Below are positions 1 through 12,104 of a stretch of DNA of 64,000 nucleotides, piece by piece. Each line of letters starts with the position of its first letter. Position 1 is the stretch's first letter. The stretch is taken from the NCBI GenBank assembly GCA_039111635.1, contig JBCAQO010000006.1, forward strand, positions 1,798,001 to 1,862,000, given 5' to 3'. The position numbers and the translations under genes are program-made. Under the pieces are notes generated by a model, which searched no databases, was not told the DNA's origin, and worked only from the letters and a program-made list of their open reading frames with translations. Source of the DNA: Heterobasidion occidentale. Taxonomy: Eukaryota; Basidiomycota; Agaricomycetes; Russulales; Bondarzewiaceae.

Positions 1-75
1 GTCACTTGATGAGTCAACATGGCTGAGATCGGGACGTTGATCTTGTTCGCAATGGGGGGCGGCTGCTCCTTCGAG

Positions 76-1404
76 CTATGGGCAGCTTCGCGGGGCGGGG
101 AGGGGCGGCTGCATGAGGCGGAGGCCCGTGATGCGCGGGCAATGGGGCAGAGACGCCGCTCGAGCCGTTGGCGGGCACCTCGGACGCCCGGCCCGTTGGG
201 GTCGAGTTGGCGCTGTTAGCGGGAGCGATACTCGCAGGGACGGGAGCATCGGGGGAGTGGGCTGGGAGCCGATGCTCCCGTTCGGGGTGACGCCCACCGA
301 GCCCGCGAGGGTGTCGGAGTGAGGCATGGCGCTCTCGACGGACTTTCTGGCTGTGGCATAGACATCGCTGATGTCTCCCTGGATCTGGCCGGCGCCGTAG
401 ACGGCCTTGCGGACGTGGATGTACATCTCGATCATCCAGCTGGGAGAGGGGTGAGCACGGTGAGAGCAAGGCGGGAGAGGCGAGCTTACACGACGCCGAC
501 GAAGGCCTTTTCGCGCTCGCTGTTGCTCTCGTTTGTCCACTTTGTCTTTGTCCAGCCGAGGAACTGCTCGAGGGTGTCCCAGGAGAGGGTGCAGCAGTTT
601 TTGCTGTAGTCTGTGGTCCAGATCGCGTAGGTGAAACAGACGAGGGCGTCTAGGAGCTCGAGACGGGCGAGGAGGACGCCGTGGGTGTGGTAAGGGGAGT
701 TTGGAGGCGGAGGGTTTGGGAGAGGCTTGTAGTCTTTGTCTGAGGGGGCGTGGGTGGAGAAATAGCGGGTGTCGCCCGAATACTTGAGCATGCGGCCGTA
801 GAGATGGTAGCGGTCGTGAAGCTCTGCGAAGATGGGGTCGCCACGCTTGATGTTCTTTCTTGGACGGATGCGAGGGAGGTAGGATGGGGGAGATGGCTGG
901 GGATCTATTCGGGAAGGAGGGGGATCATCGCGAAGCTCGCCTTCCTCGGGATCGGTGCGAGAGGGCGGAGGGACGGAGGGGCCCTGATGCCACTGGTGTT
1001 GTTTCGGGGGGAATTCTGTTGTGCGCAGACGCTTTGCGGTGGCGCTGTGGGGGTGGTCTTCGGGCTTGCGCTTTGAGCCGGGGGCGGGGGAGGGAGATCT
1101 AGAGTGGGGCGGGGAAGGGGGCAGGTCTGCGGGGAGGGGAGTCGGGAGGGAAGCGAGGATCTAGAGCAAGGAACGCGTCAGAAGGGGAGTTGGAGATCGG
1201 TGGCACGAGGAGGGAAAGCGACCTTGAGGTTTCTGAGCAGCTGTTGTCTGCTGTGTTTGCTGTGGGGCGAGGAGAGTGAGCAGCGGCGGGAGGAGGGAGA
1301 GGGAGAGGGAGAGGGAGGGAGGGGGGGAAGGGGAAGGAGACGGACCGTGGGCGGGTTTTGATGTGCTGGGGAGCGGAGGAGGACGTTGGGGAGGAGGGGC
1401 GCAT
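76..1404 (-). CDS. Unrecognised protein with a conserved-looking core and basic, proline-rich N-terminus
   Basis: I do not recognise the family. A long open stretch on the minus strand (about 1130 down to 487) reads without stops from a Pro/Ser/Lys/Arg-rich disordered segment, containing basic clusters such as SKRKPE and AKRLRTTE that could be nuclear localisation signals, into an ordered core beginning FAELHDRYHLYGRMLKYSGD and rich in aromatic and Cys/Trp residues. After an intron near 440-486 the core continues as WMIEMYIHVRKAVYGAGQIQ and ends in a low-complexity tail with a stop at 76. An upstream exon coding QTQQTTAAQKPQ is joined by a GT...AG intron ending near 1131. The start at 1404 and the first intron are guesses because no good donor is visible there. 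A chromatin or transcription role is possible from composition only. Confidence 0.5.
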
Positions 1405-2247
1405 TTGGGAGATGCGGAGAGGGGATGGTGGTGGGTCGGGAGAGAGAGGTGAGAAAGCCAGTGGCCGCACGAACGAATCCAGGTCGCGGCCCAAACGCAA
1501 GGCGTCCCGCGCGCGTCGCCACCTCCCCAGCCACTTCATCGCCTCTACCTTGCCCTTGTCTTCCTTTCTCTCTTTCTTTCTTTCTTTCTTTCTCTCAATA
1601 CTACAATACAGTACCACACCGGCGCTAGGCCTGGTGCACCTTTCATTTTTCATTCCAATGCTGAGTACTACATCGTGCGTCTCATCATACGACCGCCCTC
1701 CTCGGCCCCGCCGCCCGCGTGCTCCAGCCTGAGAACACCCGGCCCCTCGTCGGACGCCGTGACCGTTCCCGAGGTCAATGCGAGGCTGCCCATACGCCCC
1801 ACCATTCGCTCATATCTACCTCCCCTCCGCGGAGAGGCACTCAGCTGTTGCCCTTTCCGAGCCCCGGCGGTGGGGGCCCTCCGTTCCAGGCAAATCGATG
1901 GTTCGCCTTGCCGCCTTTGGAACTTCCATGCAGACACACCCCGTGTCCGCCCCGCATGTCATGATCCGACTCCAGCCTGACCGAGCAGGGGACCTCTCCC
2001 GACCAGGAAACATCGTCTCGTCTGCCTAGCTCTCGCGCACTCGCGAATGCGATGTGTTCGCAGCTGAGCGCTAGCTCTGTGCTGTGACCCTTCCTGAATA
2101 ATAATGTCCGGCCGCGTGACAGCGCGCGTACAGTAACTCCCACGGCGTGACAGCCAGCCTCACGGCCTGCAGCACACCAGTGCTCCACTGCGGCAGCGAC
2201 CTGCAGCGAGTCGACCTTGACACCCTCATCCTCCTCGTCCCGTCCCC
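1405..2247. other. Divergent intergenic region with simple repeats
   Basis: This lies between the start of the minus-strand gene and the start of the first amidohydrolase gene and probably holds both promoters. It contains a CTTT microsatellite near 1569-1594. A GAGGGA purine run near 1295-1330 lies just inside the neighbouring gene model. Short ORFs here on both strands overlap each other and show no family features. Confidence 0.5.
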
Positions 2248-5200
2248 ATGGACGACAAACTTTCCCTCCCCACCGTCGCCTCTCCTCGTCCGCCTCAACG
2301 CCACCGACGCAGGCGCACCGGCTTCCTGGCCCTTCTCGCAGTCCTCGCATCCGCGCACTTCTTCCTTCTCTCCCACACCACTCACACCCCCGCTGCATCT
2401 GTCCCCATACACGCACAGGCGACCCTTGCTCGCTGCCGTGCCCTCTCTGACACTCCGGGCCCCGCTTTCGACTTTCACCGACGCGAAGCCTCGGATAGGT
2501 TTGTCCCGGGCACCAAGCCGACTCTCATCCGGAACGCCCGCATCTGGACCGGCGCCGACAACGGCACGGAGGTCCTCAAGGGCGACATCTACCTGAACAA
2601 AGGCATCATACGCGGCGTCGGCCACCTGGGCCGCCTCACCGAGGGGCTCCTGCTGCGCGACGAAATCGACGTCGTCGACGTCAAGGGCGCGTGGGTCACA
2701 CCCGGGTGCGTGCCCGCGAGCGCGCAGAGCGCACATGGCACAGTGCGCAGTCCTGACTTGACACGCGCAGCATCGTCGATCCCCACTCCCATCTGGGCGA
2801 CGCTTCTTCTCCCGCGCTCGAGGGCGCCTCGGGCGACGACAACTCCATCAAGGGCCCCATCCTGCCGTGGATGCGCTCGCTCGACGGCCTGAACACCCAC
2901 GACGACTCGTACGCGCTCTCGATCGCGGGCGGCGTCACCACCGCGCTCGTCCTGCCCGGCTCCGCGAACGCTATCGGTGAACACGCGTCTCGCCACCCTC
3001 GCGCCTGTCTTGCTCGGCTGAATCAGACGTGTTCGCCGCAGGTGGCCAGGCGTTCACGATCAAGCTCAGAAAGACCGCAGAACGCTCCCCGACCGCGATG
3101 CTGCTGGAGCCGCCGCACGACATCAACGGCACCCGGAACGCAACGGGCCCGTTGAGATGGCGTCAGATGAAGTCAGTGAATCCTTTCCCCACCGTCGCTT
3201 GGACAGACCTCGTTGACGCGATTGTCTCATTCCCAAAGACATGCTTGCGGTGAGTGCTCGAACGCAACGGCCCGCCTGTTGCCCTATTAACGCCGGCGTG
3301 TGACACCCTTCAGGAGAGAACCCCAGTGCGTATATTGCGCTTCTTACTTTCTCGTTACGTAGCGTGACATCCGCATACAGGCAGGGTTTATGATGGGACC
3401 CGCATGGACACTTTCTGGGCTTTCCGGCAGGCGTTAGTCATCCAGCTCCCTGCGTCGCAAGAAGATAGGCTGACCGACCCTTCCGAAACGCCGCCCCCGT
3501 GAAACTTTACAGATACGATAAAGCGCGCCGGATCAAGGTCCAGCAGGATGCCTACTGCGACAGGGCGCTCGCGGGGCAGTGGTCAGAGCTGGGCGACTTT
3601 CCCGATGACCTGCAGTGGGAGGCGCTCGTCGACGTGTTGAGAGGTCGAGTCAGGGTCAGCGCGGCCTCCGCTCCTTCCGACGGTTACCTGACTCCGGAAT
3701 GCAGGTGCAGACCCATTGCTATGAAGCTGTGGACTTGGACGACCTGATCCGGGTGAGTGGTATATTGCATTCTGTTCCCGGCTTCGTGATGGCGCGGAGG
3801 GCGCAGGAATTGATGGAGTATTGATGGCGGTAATAGCTGTCCAACGAGTTCAAGTTCCCGATCGCCGCCGTGCACCACGCGAGCGAGGCGTATCTTGTTC
3901 CCGACGTGCTCAAAAAGGCATACGGTGGGGGCTTTAGTCTTCCGGCACTCCGCTCTCCCCTGACTGACTTTTGGCGGTGATGTTGCTGTCGATGATCAGG
4001 TCACCCGCCCGCTGTCGCGCTATTTGCTACTAACGGAAGGTGCGTAGACGAGAACGTATGCCACTAGGACCAGTTCGAGACTGAACGACAGTGCGCCGAC
4101 AGGTATAAGCGCGAGGCGTATCGCGCATCCGCATTCGCGCCGCGTATCTTATCCCAGAATGGGCTCAAAGTCGTCATGAAGGTCGGTCTCCGCCCTCGGC
4201 CACGTTCGCACCCAGTGCTTCGCTCTTCTGACCCACGTGTTCGCATCTCCGACGCCGACGATTGCGCTTCGGCGTGCGCGTGGTTAATAGAGCGACCATC
4301 CGGTTCTGAATTCGCGGTACCTCTTGTACGAGGCGCAGCAGGCACACTACTACGGCCTGGCCGAGAACTTGGCGATCGCCGCCGTCACGAGTCACGCAGC
4401 TCAGGTCATCGGGATGGACCACAGGATCGGATACGTTCAAGAGGGTGAGTCGAGTCTCCGACGCTACAGTATGTTCACGATACAGACAGCTGATGGACTG
4501 GGACTGTAGGATGGGACGCGGGTATGTGTTTTTCTTTTCGTGGACGCTCGTACAATAGGGTTGCCACGGGGTTAATTTTATTTCCGCTGTCAGACCTTGT
4601 GGTATGGGACAGCCACCCCCTCGCACTCGGCGCGACGCCTGCGCAGGTGTACATCGACGGCATCCCGCAGCTCGACGCGCCGTTCGTCGTGCGCAAGCCG
4701 AGCGCGTACCAGGCTTCGCCTCTGACCCCCAACTTTGACAAGGAGGCGGCTGACGCGCTCAAATACGAAGGCCTTCCGCCGCTTCTCCCGACCGAAGCCG
4801 AAGCCGACGTCGTGTTGTTCACCAACGTCTCGAGCGTCGTCGCGCGAAAAGGTTCCGAGCTGCGCGAGATGTTCGCTTCGCAGTCCGCAGGTGAGACGGG
4901 GGTCGTGCTCGTGAAGAACGGGAAGATGCTGTGCTACGGCGCGCAAAGCAGCTGCGTGGTCGCCGACCATCACGCAGGCGGTCCCCGGCCGCGTACCGTA
5001 GACCTACGCGGCGGTGCGATTTCTCCCGGGCTGATTAGTTACGGATCGCCTCTCGGGCTGCAAGAGATCGATCAAGAGCCGTCGACAGGAGACGGCTACG
5101 TGTATGATCCCTTGACGGGGACGACGCCGAAGATACTCGATGATGCGGTCGTGCGCGCAGTTGACGGGCTGCAGTTCGCGGGCGGAGCGCGCTGTGCGTA

Positions 5201-6451
5201 ACCCTGTCTCGTATTTCTCGGATCGATCGCCTGACGCCCGCACCAGTCTCGCGTATCGCGCAGGCGTCACGCGGGGCATCTCCGCCCCGAGCCACAGGCG
5301 GTTCTTCGGCGGCTTCGGCGCCGCGTTCTCGCTCGGCGCGCGGCACAGGCTCGAGGGCGGCGCGGTCGTCCAGGAGGAGACGGCGCTGCACGTCGCGGTG
5401 CGCCATTTTGGGAGCACGCCGAGCGTGAGCACGCAGATCGCGACGCTGCGGCGGCTGTTGCTCGCGTGGCCCGAGGACGACGATGCGTCGGGGACGGGGA
5501 TGGCGGCGCGCTTCGCGGCCGTCGCGCAGGTGCGTCCCATCGTGTTGTGTGGGTCGGCGCTGATCAACGGATGCTGTGGCGATGGCGGTGCCTCGGCTGC
5601 AGGGCAAGTTCCGCATCGTCGTCGAGGCGGAGAGCGCGGACGTGATCGCGACGCTGATCGTGCTGAAGCGGGAGGTGGAGGAGAAGACGGGTGCCCGGAT
5701 CCAGATGACGATCGCGGGCGCGACCGAGGCGCACCTGCTCGCGAGGGAGCTCGCGGAGGCGCGGATCGGGGTCGTGCTCGTCCCGTCTCGTCCGTTCCCG
5801 GCGACCTGGGAGCAGAAGAGGATGTGAGTGCGGGCGTTTCGCTGCTGCTTCTCGTTGCTGCCTTTTTAATTTTTTTAATCTTAATTTTGGCGCTGACCGG
5901 ACGTTTTGGGAACTTCGCGGACGGGCAGACTGCCGGGGCCGCCGCTTTCGAAGGAGAGCGCGATTTCGCTGTTGTTGGACCATGGCGTCACTGTCGGGAT
6001 CGGCATCGAGGAGTCGTGGAGCGCGCAGAATACGCGGTTCGACGTCGCGTGGGTGCGTGCGGTTTTTGCTTTGCTCTCCCCCTCCGTTTCGACGAGGTCG
6101 CTTATTGACCGCCTTGGTCGCCTTGGTCGCTCTCTGGTGCAGGCTGCGTTGGAGGCGGACGGGCGGATTTCAAAGACGCAGGCGCTCGCGCTGGCGTCCA
6201 CCAACCTGGAGAAGCTGCTGGGCATCGACGACGGCGGGTGGTCGTCGTCGGCGTCGTCGGATTTGGTGGCCACGGCAGGGGGCGACCTGCTGCAGTTCGA
6301 GAGCAAGGTCGTGGCGGTGATCTCCCCGGACGACGGGTCGTGGATCTGTTCTAGGACTTGCTTGCTTGCTTGGGAGCCGTCTTATTACCGAGGACGTGGA
6401 CGAGTGTATACGTGCTCAGTAAATTATCGGTCTAGCATCGCAGTGCTCTAA
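2248..6451 (+). CDS. Membrane-anchored double amidohydrolase (imidazolonepropionase / CE9-like), tandem copy A
   Basis: The protein starts with a basic segment and one hydrophobic helix (about residues 25-43), so it is probably a type II membrane or secreted protein. Two amidohydrolase-like modules follow. Module 1 carries the metal-binding HxH motif (VDPHSHLGD), a later His pair (VHHASEAYL), and an Asp-His near its end (MKSDHPV), then the closing strand DHRIGYVQEG...DADLVVWDSHP. Module 2 starts about ADVVLFTNVSSV; its HxH position reads GGAISPGLISYG, so its metal site looks lost, though the GATEAHLLARELA segment is kept. About a dozen short introns interrupt the gene. Mushroom genomes often label such proteins carbohydrate esterase family 9 or metallo-dependent hydrolase; the substrate is unknown. 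The nominal stop is at 6449-6451, but a one-base shift near 6335 would end it at 6354, as in copy B. Confidence 0.8.
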
Positions 6452-7036
6452 CACATATGCCATTCTTGCTTGTTTGCGATGGGCTTGTGCCTGCACTCGA
6501 GGGAGGTCGGCCGATGGCGTTGCGCATGTTTGCGCGTTACGAGCGAGGTTTGTGAGATTCTTCCGTGCGATCACGCGGCTGACGCCGCGGCGAACGGCCA
6601 CGGGAGTGCGCCATGACTCATGAAGGCTCACCGAGGTCGGTGCCTGGAAGGGAACAAATCGGAGATCTGGACGGTCTGAAGGAGGCCGGGAGAGTCCCCG
6701 AAAGTTCCCGTGTCCTCCCTTCGCTCTCCGACGTCCGACCGGCGCCATTTTCATTTGTGTGCGGAGGTTGGCGCGTAGGCGCTTCGGTTTGCTCGCTGGT
6801 GTCCGTTGCAGGTGTCAACTAACGTTAGAGTGGCAGTCAGCGTTTCGTGCAGCCTGAACATGCCTTCATGGCTCATTATCGCGCCTTCGTCTCACACCAG
6901 AGCCTTCTGATAAGCCGCGGGCCTTGCTGAGTGCTACGCGTGGGACTGAACGCCATGGACATTCGTACTTATCAGACAGTCTCTCAGCCATCCACGTCGT
7001 GAGCGCGAGTGAGCGGTCGAACGCCTGGTCTCTGCC

Positions 7037-10000
7037 ATGGAGAAACTACCGACTCCCGTGATATACGACTCTATCAGTCGCCCACGGCCACGGCCACGCC
7101 CAAAGTCGCGTCTGCTCGGAATCTGCCTGGCGCTGCTCGTCCTGTACACCCTCGTCTCACGCGTCTTCGTCGACCGAAGCGTCCGAGTCGCCACCGTGCC
7201 CATACACGCATCCTCCATCGCCAAAAAATGCAGGAAGCTCGACCTGAAGCCCGGTCCGCCCCCCGACTTCCACCGCCGCGCCGTCTCGGACAGGTTTCAG
7301 CCTGGCACGAGGCCGACGCTGATTCGGAACGCGACGATATGGACGGGGCGCGTCGACGGTCTCGAGGTCGTCAGCGGAGACTTGTATCTGGAGGGCGGGA
7401 TTATCCACTCCGTTGCGGAGGTGGACCCGGCTCTGCTTGCGAGGTATGCTGAGGGCATCGACGTGCTGGATGCCAACGGGGCCTGGGTGTCTCCCGGGTA
7501 CGTCTTGCTTCGCGCAAATGCAAGACCATTCCTGAACTCTGTGTTAGCATCATCGACGTGCATTCCCATATTGGAGATATGTCCAGCCCTAGTCTGAACG
7601 GTGCAAAGGATGGTAATTCCCACAAGGGACCAATCTTGCCATGGCTGAGGTCGCTCGACGCTCTCAACACCCACGACGACTCGTACGAGCTGACCGTCGC
7701 CGGTGGGGTCACGACTGCGCTCGTCTTACCAGGCTCCGCCAACGCCATCGGTGCGTGCTTTCTCGAGCCGTGTCAAAAAAATTCCTTCTGGCAATAACAT
7801 GCGTTGCTGCGCAGGTGGGCAGGCGTTCACCATCAAATTGAGAAAGACGACGGAGCGGTCTCCGACGTCGATGTTGCTAGAGCCGCCGTATGATATCAAC
7901 GGCACCGAGGCCGAAGCGCACAGTACTTTGAGATGGCGCCAGATGAAGTGAGTGTGGCGTGTCATGCATGATCAGCAGAGTTGACGAAATCCTCTTGCCC
8001 GAAGGCATGCTTGCGGTACGATGAACACTCCGATATTGAACTCCACGTTTTGATTATCTGTAACTCGTGTGCTACAGGAGAGAACCCAAGTGCGTGCTTC
8101 ACACATGAGATGGAGGGACAACAAAGCTGAGAGACTCTTCGCAGGCCGTGTGTATGACGGTACTCGCATGGACACATTCTGGCTTTCCGCCAGGCGTTGG
8201 TCGTTTTATCTGTCATGGACGAGTTCGCTGTGTTGACATGCGTACAAGTTACGACAAGGCTCGCCAAATCAAGGAGAAGCAGGATGCCTATTGCAGCAAG
8301 GCACTTGCGGGACGATGGGACGGCCTCGGAGAGTTCCCGGAAGACCTGCAGTGGGCGCTCGTCGACGTGCTCCGAGGACGGGTCAGGGTAAGGTCTCTTC
8401 ATTCAACCTTGGGAGAATCCACGCATAAAGCTCTCTCAGGTGCAAACCCACTGTTATGAAGCGGTCGACTTTGACGACTTGATCAGGGTGCGCTCCCTTC
8501 GCCAGTCTCCTGGAATCAGACATTCATGACTGGTTGCACAGCTTACGAACGAGTTCAAGTTCTCTATCGCTGCTGTCCATCACGCGAGCGAGGCTTACCT
8601 GGTTCCGGATGTTCTGAAAAAAGCCTATGGTATCACTATTCATATTTTGATCCATTTTTGAGCTCATCCAAGAACAGGACATCCTCCCGCTGTTGCTCTA
8701 TTCGCTACACATGGAAGGTGAGAGATGGTGTGGCACATCGCGTCCTTCTTAACAATCCTCCTACCCATAGGTACAAGCGCGAGGCATACAGAGCCTCTGA
8801 ATACGCACCTCGCATCTTGACGGCCGACGGCCTCAAGGTCGTGATGAAGGTCAGACCCACGGCTGCTCATGGGAGTATCTCACCCGCCTGAAATCCACGC
8901 CTGGGTTTAGAGCGACCACCCTGTCACAAACTCCCGACATCTTCTGTTTGAGGCCCAGCAGGCCCACTATTATGGGTTGTCCGGCAATGCAGCGCTGTCG
9001 GCGGTAACGACGTACGCTGCTCAGGTACTAGGAATGGACCATCGCATTGGCTATATCCAAGCAGGTGCGGCATAGTGTCATACTTGAAATCTGAACCTTT
9101 GTATAACGTAGTGTTCATCCCACTTAGGATATGATGCTGGTGAGTCAATTTTTGTGGGTATGTCCTGAGGTCACGAACTCAGACGATGATCTTCGTCAGA
9201 CCTGGTGATTTGGGATAGCCACCCCCTAGCGCTTGGCGCAACACCTGCTCAAGTCTTCATCGATGGCATACCGCAACTCGAAACACCATATGTTGTTCAG
9301 AAACCCACTGCTTTCCAGGCTACACCAAAGACACCCAACTTCGACCGCGAAGCCGAAGAGGCGCTGAAGTACGATGGGTTGCCGCCGCTTCTCCCGACAC
9401 CGTCGGGTGCGGATATCGTGGTCTTCACGAACGTCAAAAGCATCACCGTCCCGCAAGCTGGTGACCTGACAGAGGTGTACACTTCCTCAGACAACAGAGC
9501 GGGTGTCGCAGTCGTAAAGAACGGATCGATCTTGTGTTTCGGCGAGCAGACTGATTGTTTAGCAAGTGGATTCACTGGAGCGAGCGTCCAAACCATCGAT
9601 CTGCACGGCGGTGCTATCTCTCCAGCGTTGTTGTCGTATGGCGCTCCCCTTGGTCTCCAGGAAATCGCCCAGGAATCCTCGACCGGCGATGGTGTTGTCT
9701 ATGATCCCTTGACCACGTCGCTACCAGACCTTCTCGGGAGCGATACCGTCATCCGTGCAGTGGATGGACTGCAGTTTAGCGGGAGAAGTGAACTGTGCGA
9801 AAGATTCCGTGCAACTGTACATAAATACTACTGACACAGGGTTTAGGCTGGCTTACAGAGCCGGAGTCACAAGGGGTGTATCTGCGCCTAGCCACAAGGG
9901 ATTCATGGCTGGGCTCGGGACATACTTCTCGCTTGGCGTCGTCCACAGACTGCAGAGGGGCGCAGTCATTCAGGACGTTACTGCACTGCATATCACGATC

Positions 10001-10808
10001 CGCCATTTCGGAACCCCAAGTGTCAGCACTCAAATCGCTGCGCTGCGGCACTTGTTGCTTTCCTCTGAGAAAGGCAGTGCTTGGTTCGATGTCGCTCAAG
10101 TAGGTTATCGAGCGCTGCAGTCCGAATTCTTATGATTTAGCTGATGCGGTACAGGGAAACCTGGTGCTTGTGGCCGAAGCGGAGAGCGCAGACGTGATTG
10201 CCTCCCTGATCTCGCTTAAGAGCGAAATCGAGGGCAAAAGCGGCCGCACGATACGGATGACGCTATCCGGCGCGACAGAGGCCCATCTTCTCTCCAAGGA
10301 AATCGCGCAAGCTGGTGTGGGAGTGATCCTCCGACCACGGCCGTTTCCTTCGACTTGGGAGCAGAAGAGAATGTGAGGCCGGTCGCATACAGTTCTTTCA
10401 CCATGCTAACGCCGTGCTTCGCATAAGCCTTCCCGGGCCTCCGCTGTCGAAAGACAGCAGCGTCTCATTGCTCATCACCCACAACGTCACTGTAGGTCTG
10501 GCGACCGACGAGGCATCTAGCGCACGCAACGCTCGCTTTGACGCAGCCTGGGTGCGTGAATTCCCTCCATTCGTTCTTGTAATCGAATCCTGAGCGATCC
10601 CCAGGCTGCTCTGGAAGCTGGTGGACGTATATCAAGATCACAGGCGCTCGCATTGGTGTCTACCGATCTGGAGAAGCTGCTAGGCGGCAAGTCTTATGCG
10701 GATGGCACGATAGATCTCGTCGCTACGGATGGTGCAGGTCTGTTCGACCTTGAGAGTAGAGTTGTTGCGGTGCTTTCACCTACACGAGGCACGGTCGACT
10801 TGCTGTGA
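7037..10808 (+). CDS. Membrane-anchored double amidohydrolase, tandem copy B
   Basis: This is the paralogue of the preceding gene, in the same orientation about 600 bp downstream, with matching exon order. It has an N-terminal hydrophobic helix (LLGICLALLVLYTLVSRVF). Module 1 has IIDVHSHIGD (HxH), VHHASEAYLVPDVL and a MKSDHPV-type Asp-His, followed by DHRIGYIQAG and DADLVIWDSHPLALG. Module 2 begins ADIVVFTNVKSI; its HxH position reads GGAISPALLSYG, lacking both histidines, while ESADVIASLISLKSEIEG and GATEAHLLSKEIA keep the family fold pattern. The frame closes cleanly with GTVDLL and a stop at 10806-10808. The closing region gives the reference for judging the odd 3' end of copy A. Which copy is ancestral cannot be told by eye. 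Confidence 0.82.
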
Positions 10809-11243
10809 AAGGTTGTTGATCGCCATTGCCTTTGTTGTCCTTTTTTCCGTCCTAGTTCAGGTAACTGTCGTATAGGAATGCGAAGGAATAAGAACGTATC
10901 AAAGTATCACATTCACTCATGTCGGAATTTTCTCATTCGGTTCATGCGCTCTTGGCCTGCATGCCTCAACGCTTAGCTTAAAGTCAGTCTGCTCAATAGC
11001 TTTCAAATAAGAAGAAAAATCCACAATAAATGCGATCATTGCTATAGTGCAGACAAGGGTCATATTGTTCACTTAGAACCTCCGTTCGAATGGAGTCCAC
11101 TTTCACTTCTGCACCAATGCAACAGTTCAGATTCCTTCGCACTGTTCCTCAAATTTCCAGATCATGCTGAACTAGTTACTCGTACGTGCTACGCAGTGCT
11201 CGAGGAAATATGTATTCTATTGGAGGTATATGTAGTAGAGCAC
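10809..11243. other. Intergenic, no gene seen
   Basis: AT-richer 3' flank of the second amidohydrolase gene, running up to the transposon-like element. No ORF of note and no RNA gene recognised. Confidence 0.5.
11238..11243 (+). repeat. Target-site duplication, left copy (GAGCAC)
   Basis: Directly abuts the left inverted repeat; an identical hexamer follows the right inverted repeat at 12041-12046. Confidence 0.7.
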
Positions 11244-12040
11244 TATGACGGCCCGTTTGCACAAAAAATCAATTCGCGCAAAACTTTATCGCGAGCGCAC
11301 AACTTTGGGTTGGAGCGCACAACTTTGTGTCAGAGCGCGCAACTTTGTCGTATGCGCACAACATTCTTATTATTATTCTTGCTTTTATTTTATTTTATTT
11401 TATTTTATTTTATTACTTCATAGATCTTACCCTCCATGTCGATGCACGAGAGGTCACCAAACGAGCACGTACGTTCAAATTCCACATTGCCTATGTCCCC
11501 TGCATGGCCTCGGGTGCCTCCTGAGTATTCCCTGCATGCTGAATCCAAGTGCGACATGGTAGCTGGGCACGACATGCGACTTATGGAGAGGACAGGTAAT
11601 GTGGATGAGGCAGAGGGAGAGGTCCCAGGCTTGCTCAACAATTAAACATGGCCACCTTGATGGATTAGAGACGTGGTGACATCACTCAGGGGGATGGACA
11701 TGCCAGAGGTCTTCCAGTGGGGAGGGCCGTCGTAGCGCGGGACAGGGGTGGCAGACTTTGTCGTCGTCGGCGGTGACAAGAGACAATGGCTGGCCCATAC
11801 GACTCCCTCCTTCGGCTGTTATATTTGTACGCACAGACTTACCAGATATGGAAATTAAATGAACCAAAGCCTCGGCCCGAGCCGGCCCGGGCTTCTAAAT
11901 ATGTAATTGACCCAGTCAATGTTGCGCGCTCCTTGATAATGTTGCGCGCATAAGACAAAGTTGCGCGCTCCGACTCAATGTTGCGCGCTCTGACACAAAG
12001 TTGTGCGCGAATTGATTTTTTGTGCAAACGGGCCGTCATA
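11244..12040. mobile_element. Non-autonomous inverted-repeat DNA transposon (MITE-like), 797 bp
   Basis: Both ends carry the same sequence in opposite orientation, starting TATGACGGCCCGTTTGCAC, with about 36 bp matching exactly. The 6-bp sequence GAGCAC directly abuts the element on both sides (11238-11243 and 12041-12046), as expected for a target-site duplication. Inside each terminus lie about four or five copies of a GCGCRCAACTTTG-like motif (11290-11365 left; 11920-12010 right, inverted), resembling subterminal transposase-binding repeats. The interior holds a TTTTA microsatellite (about 11385-11415) and no credible transposase ORF, so any movement would need an enzyme from elsewhere. 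The superfamily is not assigned: reading the flank as 8 bp (TAGAGCAC) would suggest hAT, but then the two termini differ by two bases. Confidence 0.85.
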
Positions 12041-12046
12041 GAGCAC
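12041..12046 (+). repeat. Target-site duplication, right copy (GAGCAC)
   Basis: Directly abuts the right inverted repeat; identical to the hexamer at 11238-11243. Confidence 0.7.
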
Positions 12047-12104
12047 AATCAATGCGACCATCACTACTATAAGGGTATCAAGTAGAGCAAAACAATGGCG
12101 AACA

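Noticed and set aside
11436..11645. ORF inside the transposon-like element as a transposase
   Set aside because: 69 codons without any catalytic motif; far too short for a transposase.
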